This document shows, piece after piece, positions 10,646-22,438 of a stretch of DNA of 64,000 nt. The stretch covers positions 7,192,001-7,256,000 of the forward strand of contig NC_016132.3 of the NCBI RefSeq assembly GCF_000005505.3, read 5' to 3'. The translations under genes were made by a program, and so were the position numbers. Position 1 is the first letter of the stretch; every line of letters begins with the position of its first letter. The DNA comes from Brachypodium distachyon. Its lineage: Eukaryota; Streptophyta; Magnoliopsida; Poales; Poaceae. The notes under the pieces are model-generated. The model saw nothing but the letters and a program-made list of their open reading frames with translations, did no database searches and was not told where the DNA came from.

Positions 10646-13600
10646 AAATAAATTTCAGAAAACCACAGTTTTGGGGTCAAGTGTATCGTCGAACCACACA
10701 TTTTGAGTAAGTTTGTCTTAACTAGCCTGAAATCGGGTGGTTTTGCTGTTTGGCATCCGACAGGTGAGACTGAAGCGACCGCCCCCGTACATAGGTTTGA
10801 TCTCTGTGCTTTAGTGCTAGTCCCTGGATCGACTCACTAGCACACGCAGTTTCAAGATGTAATATCATACAACAAAGGTCTCAATATTACAACGTATCAT
10901 CCAGAATTTAAAAGTACTTACAACTTGCATAACCCCACGGGTTAGCTGGAAATAAAACAACTGCTTAGCAACGGAAAGTGAAAGATACAAGGACATATCA
11001 ACACCACCATGAGAGCATGTTGGAATATAGGCCCGTAACCCAAACAAGCGGAATGTACATCTTACTCGTCGCCGGAGTTTCCTGCATCATTAAACGATGT
11101 AGCCACTAGGGTCAATACATTGAATGTATTGGCAAGATTCACCAAGTGTTATATCAGAACCTACCAAGTATATGCATAATGTGGCAAAGTGGGGTTCAAG
11201 GCTGCATAAAAGATTAGTTATTTAATCCTATCTTTTAAATCAAATAGAATTTTATCACTAATGGACATGGGGTAGACACACCCATGCTCCTATTAAACTA
11301 AGGACATTGAGTAGACACATCAATGCTCCTAAACCCAAGTTCAAACCATTCATTTTATTTGGAAATTAGATTGAGTGAGACTTTCCTTACAGCTCCACAT
11401 CTAGTTGCTCAAATTGTCCATTGCCGGGGACACGGCTAAGTAATTAGTTTTGACGCTCTCGAGAGTTTGTACACATTTCCCAGAAGAAACCCGACGTGTT
11501 AATCCCTTGCTGTCCTCAGGACAGAGTAGCAACGGCATCGATTACGAGATTTTCAAAGGTAATTCCCTAAACCACAAGAGAATCACGCTCCCCCTACACG
11601 GCTACCTCAGTACAATTCCTCGGGTCTAGGTTCATACAACTTACTCTTGTCTCGCCAAAGCCCATATAGCATTGTGGTTGTACTGGAAGCTGCTAAATAG
11701 GAAACTAGTCCAGTCTCGGTTACCCCAGGTGGCATTCCACATTTGCAACGTAGACGCTCCCCAAATCCACGGGAGAGACGTCCATGGACGATCCATTCCC
11801 GAATCCACGGGAACTCGACTCAGAGAGACCCATAGAAATGGACCTGACGCTGCTAATCCTCAAAATCCCCAAAGCAGCCCACCCAGGATAGTTTATTGAA
11901 TTAATTGTTTTGCCTTACACCTAACAAAACATTTCATATATCCAAAAGCATAACAATATCATAATGTAGTTATTTCCCCCGCGATACTACCATAGCCTAG
12001 CATTCAACTACAATCGATGGCAATTTTGGTAGCAAGGTAATGGCAAAGGTAAAACTATACTACCTGGGATTTATAGCTATCATAGAGGTACCAGTAATAT
12101 TCATAATGCATCTAATAAAACATCTAGCGCATAGTAAAATAATTGGGAAATGATCAAAGTGAACTTGCCTTGTCCAAGGTTGTGGTAGTTCTCGCACTCT
12201 TCGCAACAAGGTTCACAATCCACACAATCTAAAATAAAAGAAATCACACACAATAAACACAACATTCAATACAAAAACATGCTATGATGCATATGCCATG
12301 ACGATGCACACTTGGTTACCTTTAATGTAACAAGTTTTGTTTCTATTTTGAAAAGTTTTTCAAATGATTTGGACAGATTATACAACATCAAAGAGGTAAT
12401 TAATATGCATGAAACAAGGATAGGATTTAAATTAAAAGATTATATTGTTTTTTTCAAACATAGAGAAATATTTAAACTCGTAGTGTCATGTCATTCATAA
12501 AATAATTTTCTCTTCTGGTCCAAATGGACAAGAACATGCTCAAATAATTTTACAGCAAGCTAACAAGCTCAAAACCATTTTGAAATAATTCATTTGAAAT
12601 TCAAACCATATTCAACCAATCTGTAATTTTCTTCTGGCAAAGTTGTTCAAAATTGAAATTGGACTGTTCCAAAATATTCTACAAGTTGTGAGGATTCCAG
12701 AAAGGTGTGGATCATAATTCGGCCGAAAATTAAAAAAAACCTTTGCCACGTGGCAGTGCGGCATTGGTCGGGTTCGGGCTAGGGTTTACCCTAGCGGCGC
12801 GGGTGGCCAGACGGTAGCGGCGCGGCGGACGGTGGAGCAGCTCGGCGGCGACGGGCGGCGGGCGGCTCGGACGGCTGGCGGCGCGGGCGGCGGCGAACGG
12901 CGCGGGCAGGGGGCGGACGCGCGGGCAGCTCAGGACAGAGCTCGGGGCGGACGCGGCGTGGGGCTCGGGGCGGACGGCACGGGCGAGCGGCGGCGGCGCT
13001 GTGGTCGACCAAAACCAAATCCGGTCACGTCAAAACCTGCGGGACGGATAGGGGAGCAAGGGACGGGCGGCCTACGGATGAAAAGCTCACCGGGGTGACG
13101 GCGGTTTCGCGAGGACGGCAGCGGACGGAACCTTCTCCGGCGAGAAATTAGACTCAAACCGAGGCAAAATCGGGCAAAGAAGTTTGGGGAAAAGGTAGAG
13201 GAGGCCGAGAGCTTCAAAGTGACGCGCGGGGTTTCGGATATGGAGTCGTGTGCGCGGAGGAATCGGAGCGGAGGCGTGGGGTGGTTTTCGAGCGTGCGTG
13301 GCGTGGAATCCGGACGGCAGTTGGAGGTTGAAGACGATGGCGGGGCCCGCCTGGCAGTGGGAGCGTCCGGTCGGCTCGGGCTGGTCCGGTCCGGTTTTGC
13401 TTCGGTTTTTCTTTTCTTTTTTTTATTTTCTGTTTTTGAACCTCAAAATTGATTCAAAGTTCCAAATCACTCCAAATAAATTGCAACAAAATTTGTAAAA
13501 TAATATCTTCATATGATATAACTTTTTGGACAAAATTCCTCAAAATAAAATATTTAAAAATACATTTGCTTATAGAACGGCTTATAGGGCCTTTTAGGCT

Positions 13601-14030
13601 ATCAAAATAAATTATTTTCAAAATAATTTCAAAAACAAAATTTACGGGATAGCTTTATATATGCATTAAATCCCTTTTTATGCCAAAACACCCATGGGTT
13701 AAAACACAAATGCTTGAAAGCAAGATCAAAGCCCAAAATCAAATAAAAACACTTTTGAATAGGGGTTTTCAGGGTAAATTTTTGGGTTTTCAAATGTGAT
13801 TAAATGCAAGGGCGACATGATGCTTATGATATGCAATGCATATGAAGGGTTTTGAAAATTGGGATGTTACAGAGACCCACCTGTAAGGAAACACGTGAAA
13901 CCGCAAAACTACCCGGTTTTGGGCTACTTGAGACAAACTGCCTCAATATGTGTTGTTCTGCAGACAGTTTGCAATATAAGTGTGGTTCGGCAATACAATT
14001 ACCCAAAAACGGTGGTTCTCTAAAATTTAC
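10646..14030. mobile_element. Mutator-like MITE interrupted by a 3.1-kb LTR insertion
   Basis: The left arm (10646-10770) and right arm (13877-14030) are inverted repeats of each other over about 120 bases; for example AGAAAACCACAGTTTT at the left matches the inverse of the right end, and GAACCACAC and TTTGTCTTAACTAGCC also have partners. Outside the element TTTTTTTTAC occurs on both sides (10636-10645 and 14031-14040), a 9-10 bp duplication as expected for Mutator-like transposition. Without the insert the element would be about 280 bases with a hairpin-like centre. No transposase is encoded. Confidence 0.8.
10771..13871 (-). mobile_element. LTR-type insertion (solo LTR or LARD-like), 3.1 kb
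   Basis: The insert begins TGAAGCGACC and ends GGGATGTTACA, so it has TG...CA ends, and it is flanked by a perfect 5-base duplication GAGAC (10766-10770 and 13872-13876). These are the marks of an LTR retrotransposon insertion. On the minus strand it begins TGTAACATCCC, a start I associate with grass LTRs. No gag or pol reading frame and no internal LTR pair were seen, so it is more likely a solo LTR or a non-coding derivative. A very GC-rich segment (12780-13380) lies inside it. Confidence 0.7.
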
Positions 14031-14236
14031 TTTTTTTTACTTCAGTCAAGAAAAAATAACTTTATTCCTCAAAACAGAAAAATTAACAGTGGAGTGGTGA
14101 CAGTTGGGTAGCTAAATTATATAAGGAGGTGAGAGAATGGAAAAAAAACTATTTGGAGGCCTAATTGATTTTCAAAGTGAGAACTGTTCGTAAACAATAT
14201 AGGACTCTTATACTTGGAAACACAAAAAAAAATTGG

Positions 14237-15182
14237 AGTAAATTCCAAGAAACCACAAGGTTTTAGAGCTAGGATTTCAGGGGGCACAAGTTTTGTGCTT
14301 TGCAACAGAAAACCACGAGGTATGAGTCTAATTGTTTCATAAAACCCAAATGACCCGGTTTTGTCAATTTGACAGCAAATCCGACAGGGGCGGCCCACAG
14401 CACAGACGTCACGTCAGACGAACCCTTTTTTCCCCAGCCCCTCACCCAAATCTATATTTGCACCCAACAACAAATAACATTTTCCCCGAAAAAAAAACAA
14501 CAAATAACATAAAAAACAAAAAATTACCTGGCTGCCTCGGTGCCTCCGTACCCGCGGCCGCGCCTCAACCGCCGCCGCCGCTCCCCGCGCGCCGCCGCTC
14601 TGCTGCCCTGTCCCCATTCCCAGCCCCGCCTCGGGCCGTCGAGTGGCAGGCGCGTGCGGTAAGCGGCGGTGCGGGAGGGGCGGCGAGCGGTAGTGTGCGG
14701 CGCCGCGGGAGGGAAGGGGAGGGTGGAAAGGCGACGCCGGGGGACTGGGAGGAGCAAGGAGAGGTGGCGCCGGCGGGATCTCTATGCAGGGAGGGGTGAG
14801 CTCAAGTCAGGTGATGCTGAGGGAGATGGCTTCGGGGTTCGGGGTTCGCTGGACAGGGAGATCAGGTGGCGGCGGTGGTCGGCCGGAGTCGGTGAAGATG
14901 AAGGTGGCTCCCGGAGTCGGTGAAGACGAGGATGGACAGAGGTGGTAGAAGGGGATAGGGAGAGGGTCATGAATACAGAGGAAGAGGGGGGGCTATGTGA
15001 ATAAAGAGAGCGTCTGAGCTGTGGGCCGGCCCTGTCGGATTTGCTGTCAAATTGACAAAACCGGATCATTTAAGTTTTCTGAAACAATTAGGCTCATAAC
15101 TTGTGGTTTTCTGTTGCAAAGCACAAAACTTGTGCCCCCGTGAAACCCTGTCCCCAACGGATGTGGTTTTTTGAAATTTACT
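14237..15182. mobile_element. Pack-MULE-like element with long terminal inverted repeats
   Basis: About 170 bases at each end are inverted repeats: AGTAAATTCCAAGAAACCAC at the left pairs with the inverse of the right end, and GGGGGCACAAG, GTCAATTTGACAGCAAATCC and GGCCCACAG also have exact or near-exact partners at the right. Poly(A)-rich flanks hide the target duplication. The interior (about 14525-14990) is GC-rich, about 75% by eye, and unlike the AT-rich surroundings, which suggests captured genic sequence. No intact captured protein was recognised. Confidence 0.75.
14466..14510 (+). mobile_element. Micro-retroposon: poly(A) stub with 15-bp target duplication
   Basis: The 15-base word AACAACAAATAACAT occurs perfectly at 14466-14480 and 14496-14510. 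Between the copies is TTTCCCCGAAAAAAA (15 bases). It lies inside the left part of the Pack-MULE-like element and so postdates it. Confidence 0.7.
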
Positions 15183-16777
15183 AAAAAAACTGCTCCCTCC
15201 GTCCAAGTATCAAGTTTTACACTTGCGACCTGAGGCCGGGCCTCCGATTTTTTGAGCCCGAACCAGCTAATCGCTTGGCGGACAGTGATAGGCCAAGCAG
15301 ACGTTTAGCCAGAACACAAACCAAACAGTGTCTACGAACATCACAGGGTAGTCTACAGGCAGGCTATGTTTGTTCAGGGTTGCAACAAAACATACACTAA
15401 GGGTTAAGGGTTTATTGTTCGAATTAAGTAGAGTAGGTGCATTTTTGTTGGTCAGACCTCGGACGACTACGACAGTTGCTGCACATATTATTAATTACTA
15501 ATATACAGTAAAATATAAACCCGCTTGCTCGCCAACAACGAACAGTCTTGGGGTTGGGTAAACAAATGTGGTATTTAATGGATAAATTCAGATATATACC
15601 TTAGCTTGCATGCCTGGTTCCGCATATATAATCCTTAGTTAGTCATGTCAAGAGATCGATCCAATTTTAATAGCACTAGCTACTTACCATAAATTCGGCC
15701 GAGCTTGAAAGGACTGAGCTGCAGTAAAGTGCTTTCATTTGGTGACTCCACCCAAATCATCATTGCTGTTGTTTGTGCTAAATTTGACTTTGTGCTTCTT
15801 AGGAATAAAAACACAAGATGGTACGTACTGCTGGCACTGTTCATTCATACCACACCCGATCGTCGATCCATCGACCGGCCCCATACCCCCATGTAGTTTT
15901 TGGTTTAAAGATGGTGGACTCGTGGTAGGCGACATTTTGAAGCTCGAAACATCATGAGCATGGGCGACATGCCCTGAGGAACAGGGCACTACCATCATAC
16001 TCCTTCTACCAAAACCCCTCATTTTGAAGCTCGAAAAATTGCCGAGGTATTTTACGCATATCGCCAGCTCTCCATGCATGTTCCTTAGAAAAATGCATGG
16101 CGGCGATCGAACTGTTCGTCACGGCGTAGATTCTTTCTGGTGCATTAATTTGTTGGTCTCTTAATTGATTACTACTCCTAGCCAGAGAGCTCGAGCGGAT
16201 TATATAACAGTGCACACCAACAAGACCGTCTTTGCTACTACACGTCATTCGGTTAATCCACTTGTTATCTCGGTCAAAACCTTCGCTAACGCTTGAAGGT
16301 CAAAAAGATCAACCTCTCATTCGATCTTATTTGAACGATATATATTCGCATCTCCATCAAAACATGACTGCTCTGATCACAGTACGTCGGTGGATCTTTT
16401 GTACTGGTACTCACTTGATTCCGCGGAGCATGCAGTGGCACACATAAAGATGACGCGACGACTTTATGGCACACGATGGAGTCACGCGCGCTAGCTAGCA
16501 CATATGCATGCGCCTACCGGCCATCTGTAAACCGGATTTAGTTAACTCGCGCCTTTGCCAATGGATCGATCAGGGAACGAGCTGGAGCTGTGGATCGCAC
16601 GATCAGGAAAGAAAAGGTGGCGACCAATGGAGGAGGCCGGAAGAGGAGATCTTCAAGTACTAGTAGCTAGCTCGCCAGTAGAAGTAAAGTGGATGAACAG
16701 CTGGCCTTAATTAAAAATTTCTCACCGGCCAACCGCCTCTGCCCTCACTCACTCGTCCCTCGAGATCGAAGAGATTC
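15183..16777. other. Intergenic, no gene recognised
   Basis: A lone Stowaway-like end (CTCCCTCCGTCCAAGTATCA, 15193) starts this region but no partner end was found. The remainder is AT-rich with scattered GCATGC/CTAGCTAG palindromes. Short open frames on both strands show no family resemblance. Confidence 0.4.
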
Positions 16778-17322
16778 AACCAAAAGACCGATCTGATGGA
16801 AAGGGCAAAGACAATACACTTAAAGCAAGAATAATAGTGAGCTATAAGCTAGCTACAACAATTTAAATACTATATTGGTGTTTAGTTGGAGGAAAAAGAA
16901 GAGGAGAGAGAAGAGAAGTGGGCTGTTAACTAGTAGCCAGCTGCAACACGTGCTCCTAGGCACCCCGTGAGACCGTAATGTGGACCTGCTATTAATAAAA
17001 TAGTGTTTCTTATACCCAACTTATTATACATGCTAGTTATTATATTACTTAAAGATGACATGGCAAAGCTTACAACCAGCAGCAGGCTATAGTTATTAAT
17101 CTTGCTCTTCTACTTTAACACGCTTTAACACTCCTCCTCACGTGTGGCTCCCTCAGGTCTAAACATGAACCGAAAGTGGGCTGCAATTTTAATTGCGCTA
17201 ACCGGGTCTCGAACACGAGACCTCTTGGCTTTGATATCATGAAAAGCTTCATGTTCTAGCCATCGCAACCAAAAAGACCAATCTGATGGAACGGACAGGG
17301 ACAATCCACTTATACTTCAACA
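16778..17322 (-). mobile_element. TRIM-type retroelement with short LTRs
   Basis: Read on the minus strand, a 5' LTR of about 83 bases (17322-17240) starts TGTTGAAG and ends CTTTTCA. It is followed at once by a primer-binding-site-like TGATATCAAAGCC (17239-17227; compare TGGTATCAGAGCC for initiator Met-tRNA). A short internal region of about 110 bases has no coding capacity. The polypurine tract GAGGAGGAG (17139-17131) precedes the 3' LTR, which starts TGTTAAAG at 17130. The LTR copies share AACCAAAA(A)GACC and ATCTGATGGAA (+ strand) near 16780 and 17268. A MITE interrupts the 3' LTR, whose last part is missing or diverged. Confidence 0.65.
16825..17105. mobile_element. MITE nested in the TRIM 3' LTR
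   Basis: It starts GCAAGAATAATAGTGAGCTA and ends with the inverse-like ACTATAGTTATTAATCTTGC region. The interior includes AGAGGAGAGAGAAGAGAAG and AAGATGACATGGCAAAGCTT, a combination I know from an abundant grass MITE. At about 280 bases it carries no ORF. The target duplication is not certain. Confidence 0.6.
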
Positions 17323-18352
17323 GAAATTACCTGCTTTCGTTAATTTCTGCAAGATTTTGAAACGGAGCTGGAGCTACGTACTGTACTCAACTCACTGGCT
17401 AGCGTCATGGACTCATGGGGCTCCCTCCGGCCCACTGGCAGAGAACGCATCCTGGTCGTTGTCATTTCTGCTTGCTGTACTCGCCCACCCACGCTACAGC
17501 AGTAAATGTGGACAGGTTGCTATGCAGTACACTACCACTTCCCTCGGTTCAACGATATTTGAGTCTGTCACAACTGATCGCTTCAATTTCTGCACGGCTT
17601 TATGTTTCCCCCAACGCATAATTTCTCAGCATGCCATGGTAATTATCCTGAACTTGGTAGGCCCAGGCAATTCATTTCATCTACTGTACTTACTCCATGT
17701 GCTTACAGAAATAGCAACGTCAAGATTGGATTCTTCCATCCCGCAAAAAAGAAGAAGAAGTTTGGTTTCTTCCTCTCTTTTTTGAAACCGAACAAGATTG
17801 GAATAGAATAAAAAGAGGTGTTCGTTCGCCCGAGATCAATTACCATGTCTTCTTACCCGTAATTAAGCTCGACGAGTTTTTCAGAACCAAGCGTTGGAGC
17901 AAAGCGATCTCGGACAATACAGATATGCAGTGATTTGCATGTACCGTACGCAATAGCATGTACGCCGCTAGTAGCTCGACAGACGATGTTACCTGGCATA
18001 TGTTGGCCCGGCCGGCCGTTGGAGCACGGTGTAGACCGCATTTACTACTGCTGCTCAGGGCTCCGCTCGCTCGTCTGGAATCCCTTGTTTCGTTTGTTTC
18101 TTTCTTTTCTCTTCTATGGTGCAAAATTTAACAGAACGGTTAGCCCGCGGCGCGCCTCGCTGGCATGCAACTAGCTAGCTGGGCGGCACTTTGAGATACC
18201 CCTAACCCTGACCATGCATGTTAATTGTTGCATGTCGGATGGCTGCGATCCACGACTACACGTCAGTACAAAACACTGCGGATGCGCACTGTGGTAAAAA
18301 TCGAATTCTATAAATAAACAAATTCAATAAATAAAAAAGTAAATTTGACAAA
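17323..18352. other. Intergenic, no gene recognised
   Basis: Mostly unique-looking AT-rich sequence. A stub TCCCGCAAAAAAG at 17740 resembles the poly(A) micro-insertions found elsewhere, with CAAGATTGGA on both sides at a distance of about 60 bases. This could be another, older example. Reading frames here are short and unlike known proteins. Confidence 0.35.
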
Positions 18353-18762
18353 ACAATTTCACAAAACCATATTTTTGGACAGTCATCTCACCGAGCCCTA
18401 GTTTTCGTTTATTTGTCCGCAGAACAACACATTTTCGGGCAATATGTCTCAACTCTTAAGTATACCAAAACAGAAGTTTAAACCGGTTTGATAATATTCC
18501 TTACAGGAAGGCCCCACATGTAACGTGCCACCTCGACGTAAACCCGACCTGACACACAGAGTAAGACGCAGGCTAATGTTGGATTTACGCCGACCTGACA
18601 CCTGACACATGGGGCCCACATGTAAAGAATCATGTCAAACGGGCTTAAACCCTATTTTGGGCTACTTGAGACTGTCCGGAAATGTGTGGTTCCGCGAAAA
18701 AAATAGCGAAAACTGAGACTCGGTGAAACGATTGTTCCAAAAGCCGTGATTTTGTGAAATTT
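18353..18762. mobile_element. Mutator-like MITE (foldback type)
   Basis: AATTTCACAAAACCATATTT at the left is mirrored by the inverse of AAGCCGTGATTTTGTGAAATT at the right. Further inward TCACCGAG, GAACAACACATTT and GGGCAATATGTCTCAA also have inverted partners, so the arms extend over about 150 bases. It belongs to the same broad family as the element at 10646 but is a separate insertion. Exact ends are uncertain by about 10 bases. Confidence 0.65.
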
Positions 18763-21700
18763 ATTCTTTCTGAAAACACTTAATTCTGACATCCTGGCAA
18801 CTTGTGGTTGTGGGCAGCTTAAATCATTGAAGGTTCTAAATATTAAAATTTATAAAATTAAAACTAACTCGAGGTCCTCGCAATAATATCAGCTCAGGTA
18901 TTTTCACACCTTAATTTAGGTTTGAATAAAAATTCCTGCTCCAAATGGAGCGCAAGTCGCAAGCCCAAGCACGTTCCAAATTTCATTATTAGGCTCGACG
19001 TTCTTCCTGGGCCTTGCCTAACTGCCTTCCACCGCAGAAGAACCTGACTCGGCCCATGAAAACAGAAAACAGGACGAAGTAGATCTAAGCAAGCCGCATG
19101 ATGATACCAAAAGGCGGCCCATGGCAGCGAGTTGTCACTTGTGAAAAATTAAGCAACCAGCAGTCTGAAGAGGACCCCTCAAAAAAAAAAGCAGTCTGAA
19201 GAGGACAATTAGCAGCAGCAATGGCCACAAGACTACAACCGGACACAGTTTTACACACGTAACACGACTAGGACGACGATGACACTGCAGACGCATCAGG
19301 ATCGGACGCCTTATGACTGGAAGCCCGTTCAATCTATTGATGGACCATCGTGGTCACCCGGCGCCATGGCCACATGGTAAGCACCAGTGGTTGCGACGCC
19401 GTTCTCTCCCATGGCCCCATGCATGCACGCGACACACATAAACAACAGGAGGACCACGGGGTCACTGTTGTTTTAGGCCCGAGTTAGCGCTCGCATTAGC
19501 AGCAGCCTGAGATATAAAAGCCAATCAAACAACAATCCCCCGACGTACGTTTACTCTCGTCAACTTCCAAATTACTCAGGCGCCGGTGCAGAACGGCAAA
19601 GTGGATGTCGGCAGCGCGTTATTGTTAGTACTAGCGGATAACGGAACCAAATCTAGAAAGGGGCCGGGTTCCTGCGTGTCGCGCCCATGCTGACCGCGCG
19701 GATTGTTTGTCCGTCGCGCGTGGCACGAATGATTCGATGGCGCGCGACGCCACCAGGCGACGGGCGGAGCCGCGGAGGGGGAGAGACACTGCACGCAGCG
19801 ATCCAGGGCGCTGTCGCCGAATCTAGAGGCCAGAATGGCCGCCCGACGCCCGAGACGCCGGATTGAAAACGCCAACGCTAACCACGGGTTGACCCGACTG
19901 ACCGGCCTCGAAAACCGCGCCTCCTCGCGGTCACCCCCAGCAAAGCAGCTACTGGAACTCAAAGCCTTTTTTCCTTTTGTGTATGACATGTGGGTCCCAT
20001 TGGCCGTGGGGACCTGCCTGTCAGTCTGTGTCGTGACGGGTCGCCGGAGCGCCTGCCTAGGACGCTCTTGCTTTGGAGTTTTGAGCGGTTTGAGGCGATT
20101 AAGCTCCAGTGTCATCATGAGCTCTCGTGATGATTGGATGAGTAGGCCTTAATTAGATTTTGAGGCCACTCCTAACCTGCCCGGCGCTACATGGGTGGGA
20201 GGCGGTCTTATCCATGAACCCACCCAAGATGAGCTAATTAAACCTTGTTTCTTGGCGCGTGTCACAGGCAGGTGGCCCAGGTCTCGTCAGCCCTAAAGTC
20301 CAAATCCATTGGTGGGGTCCATGCTGAGCCGTGGGCCATCGCGCATTTCAGTTTCACCTGTCGTAATTAAGCTGTCCAAAACATCATAAACTCGACCGAC
20401 CAAGTGGGCCGGCAAAGCCAAATACTCCACTCGGCTCGGTACCGTCCAAACGACTGTTTCCCGTCAATCAGTTTCTCGACCGGGACATGGTCTCTTTTAA
20501 TTCACGAGCAAAGTTGGCGTCTGCACCTACGCACCAACTCGCGAAAAGTATATATACACCTTGTGTGCAGTTTCTTGTCAGGCTTCCTCTGACCCTGTCA
20601 AATGCTATACAAGGACTAGCTAGCAGCACCAACTACTGCATGTCTGCATTCCGTCGGCTATACACACCTTGAGTACATGTCTACATGCATGACGACGCTA
20701 AACTACGACCACAAAACGAGGCGGCTTAGCCACGTTTTTTGAAGTGATCCATTCCGTTTCCGTGCCTGGGAAAGTTGCCAATCGGCGACAGGCCGATTAA
20801 GGCTTCTTCTTGGTCGAGTTGAGTTTGAGCCGGCACGCGGCAGCGGCCGGTCAGCGCGTGCCAGTAGGATTTTCGTTGGCAGTTGGCACGTCCTGGAGCC
20901 AGGCCTCCACGGTACGGCAGGAGAGATACTCCAGATGAATGAATACTTCTGCATTGACGGATTGGTTGACGTAGTAGGCGCCGGTCGGAAACCACCAAGG
21001 AGTTCTGATTGTTTCTGGCACGTGTTAAATGGCCGACCATTACAGGAGCACTCGGATTTGGATGTTTCAGCAAGTTCTACCTAGGCGCCCAATACAAATG
21101 AGTGCCGGCCTAAACAACTCTTGCTTGGCACGACACAATTGCTAACTTGCATGTACTAGTACTAAATTTAGGATCACTATTGGTATATATATGGTGACAT
21201 TATACATGTACTCCTATTACACCATCCGTAAAACGACTCCAAGCCAATACGGAAACGGCTGCATAGTCTCCTAAATCCCTCGGATTAAGGAAATCCATCC
21301 ATGTATCTATGGACGACACGGAACCTACTTATAGAGCAGTCCATATCGGACAGGATGACACTCTACGTCTATATAAGAAGTCGGAGGACTTTGCATAGGA
21401 AATTACATATCCAATGGAGGTCACACGCACAATTGAATCGCAACGTACACGCTCGCCCCTCGCCAATTATAGATCTCATATAGGGTAGCCTCGACGTGTA
21501 ATTTATCTGGCCATCAATACGTAGCACAAGGAAGCAGTAGGGTTATTATCCGTGGGCTCAAACCTACATGCATTGGTTGTCGACAATATGTATATGTAAG
21601 AATGACGATGTATGAATCATCAACGTCTACAATGTCGGGAATTCACAATAGTTTTTAGCTGATACAAACTAGGATGTGAATTCAGGTCGTTACAGCTATA

Positions 21701-22141
21701 GCATTGAGTTTTTTTGCCTATCCGAAGTTGTATAACAAAATTGAAATTTGGTGTAGTTATAGATGCATGTGGTGTGCTTGTGTCCACGTCCGTCGTTGAA
21801 GCCATCAACCCGCTTGGATAGTCTCGCAGCCGACTGCAATAAAACATGTATCTATCTACTATGCCAAGAAATTGGAATTTCAAATTAATCAAATGCTTCA
21901 GAGATTAGAAAACTACAAGTTCAACTTTGATAATTGTGAGGTGCCAAATTTGTGTCGCAGTTCGAATAAGCTGCTATTCACAATTGAATGTGCCCTTTTT
22001 TCAGCTTGTCGATCAAATTTAGATTTCAATTTTCGTGACATTACAAAAAAAATGGTGTATATATGTGGCGAGTGTTTTATGAAAAAATAGCATGTCTCAT
22101 CTAGAAACAAGCAATGCCAACCATTGATGCTTCAGCCTTTA
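18763..22141. other. Long intergenic stretch, no convincing gene
   Basis: It holds one poly(A) micro-insertion (19160-19206) and mixed unique DNA. The segment 21180-21600 has features of degraded retrotransposon LTR/leader sequence (for example GGAAGCAGTAGGGTTATTATC followed by GGGCTCAAACCT), but no paired repeat was found. A minus-strand open frame of 180 codons at 19576-20118 has no recognisable domain. A TATAAAAG motif at 19514 has no gene I can attach to it. Confidence 0.4.
19160..19206 (+). mobile_element. Micro-retroposon: poly(A) stub with 16-bp target duplication
   Basis: GCAGTCTGAAGAGGAC occurs perfectly at 19160-19175 and 19191-19206; a preceding A is also shared. The insert between them is CCCTC followed by ten A, 15 bases in all. 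Confidence 0.75.
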
Positions 22142-22438
22142 GGGCATCCACAAATCGGGAAAACTGCCTCTATAGATGTTTCTAAGCCATTGCACCTTTT
22201 TCTAGCTACCTCTAAGCTTAGAGTCACCTTTTACCTTGAAGGCAACCTTCAAGACTAAAGTTATTATGGAGCCCACTTGTGAGACTTTAAAGCACCGAAG
22301 TCCTAAGATAACCTCTAAAACGCTATTCACTTGATGGTAGGGACCACCTTAGAGACATCAATTGTATCTATACATTGAAAAGTTTGATGTAAGAATAGAG
22401 ATGGATTGAAGGTCCCAGCTTAAAGACTGTGGATGTTC
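22142..22438. mobile_element. Tourist-type (PIF/Harbinger) MITE
   Basis: It starts GGGCATCCACAAATC and ends GACTGTGGATGTTC, so the termini are inverted repeats. It is flanked by TTA on both sides (22139-22141 and 22439-22441), the 3-base duplication typical of PIF/Harbinger elements. About 297 bases, non-coding. Confidence 0.8.

Noticed and set aside
12780..13400. GC-rich block with several 75-95 codon frames
   Set aside because: Frames are Arg/Ala/Pro/Gly-rich in every register on both strands and lie wholly inside the LTR-type insertion; no protein is supported.
17160..17245. tRNA-like sequence with a B-box-like GTGTTCGAGACCC on the minus strand
   Set aside because: No acceptor stem or anticodon arm can be built. 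Position between LTR copies shows it is the primer-binding-site region of a TRIM element and not a tRNA gene.
19576..20118. 180-codon minus-strand open frame
   Set aside because: No domain, unusual composition, no splice or promoter context, and overlapping open frames on the other strand. Probably a chance frame in moderately GC-rich DNA.
20703..21073. 115-codon minus-strand frame
   Set aside because: No family resemblance and no flanking gene structure; overlapped by a second frame of similar length.
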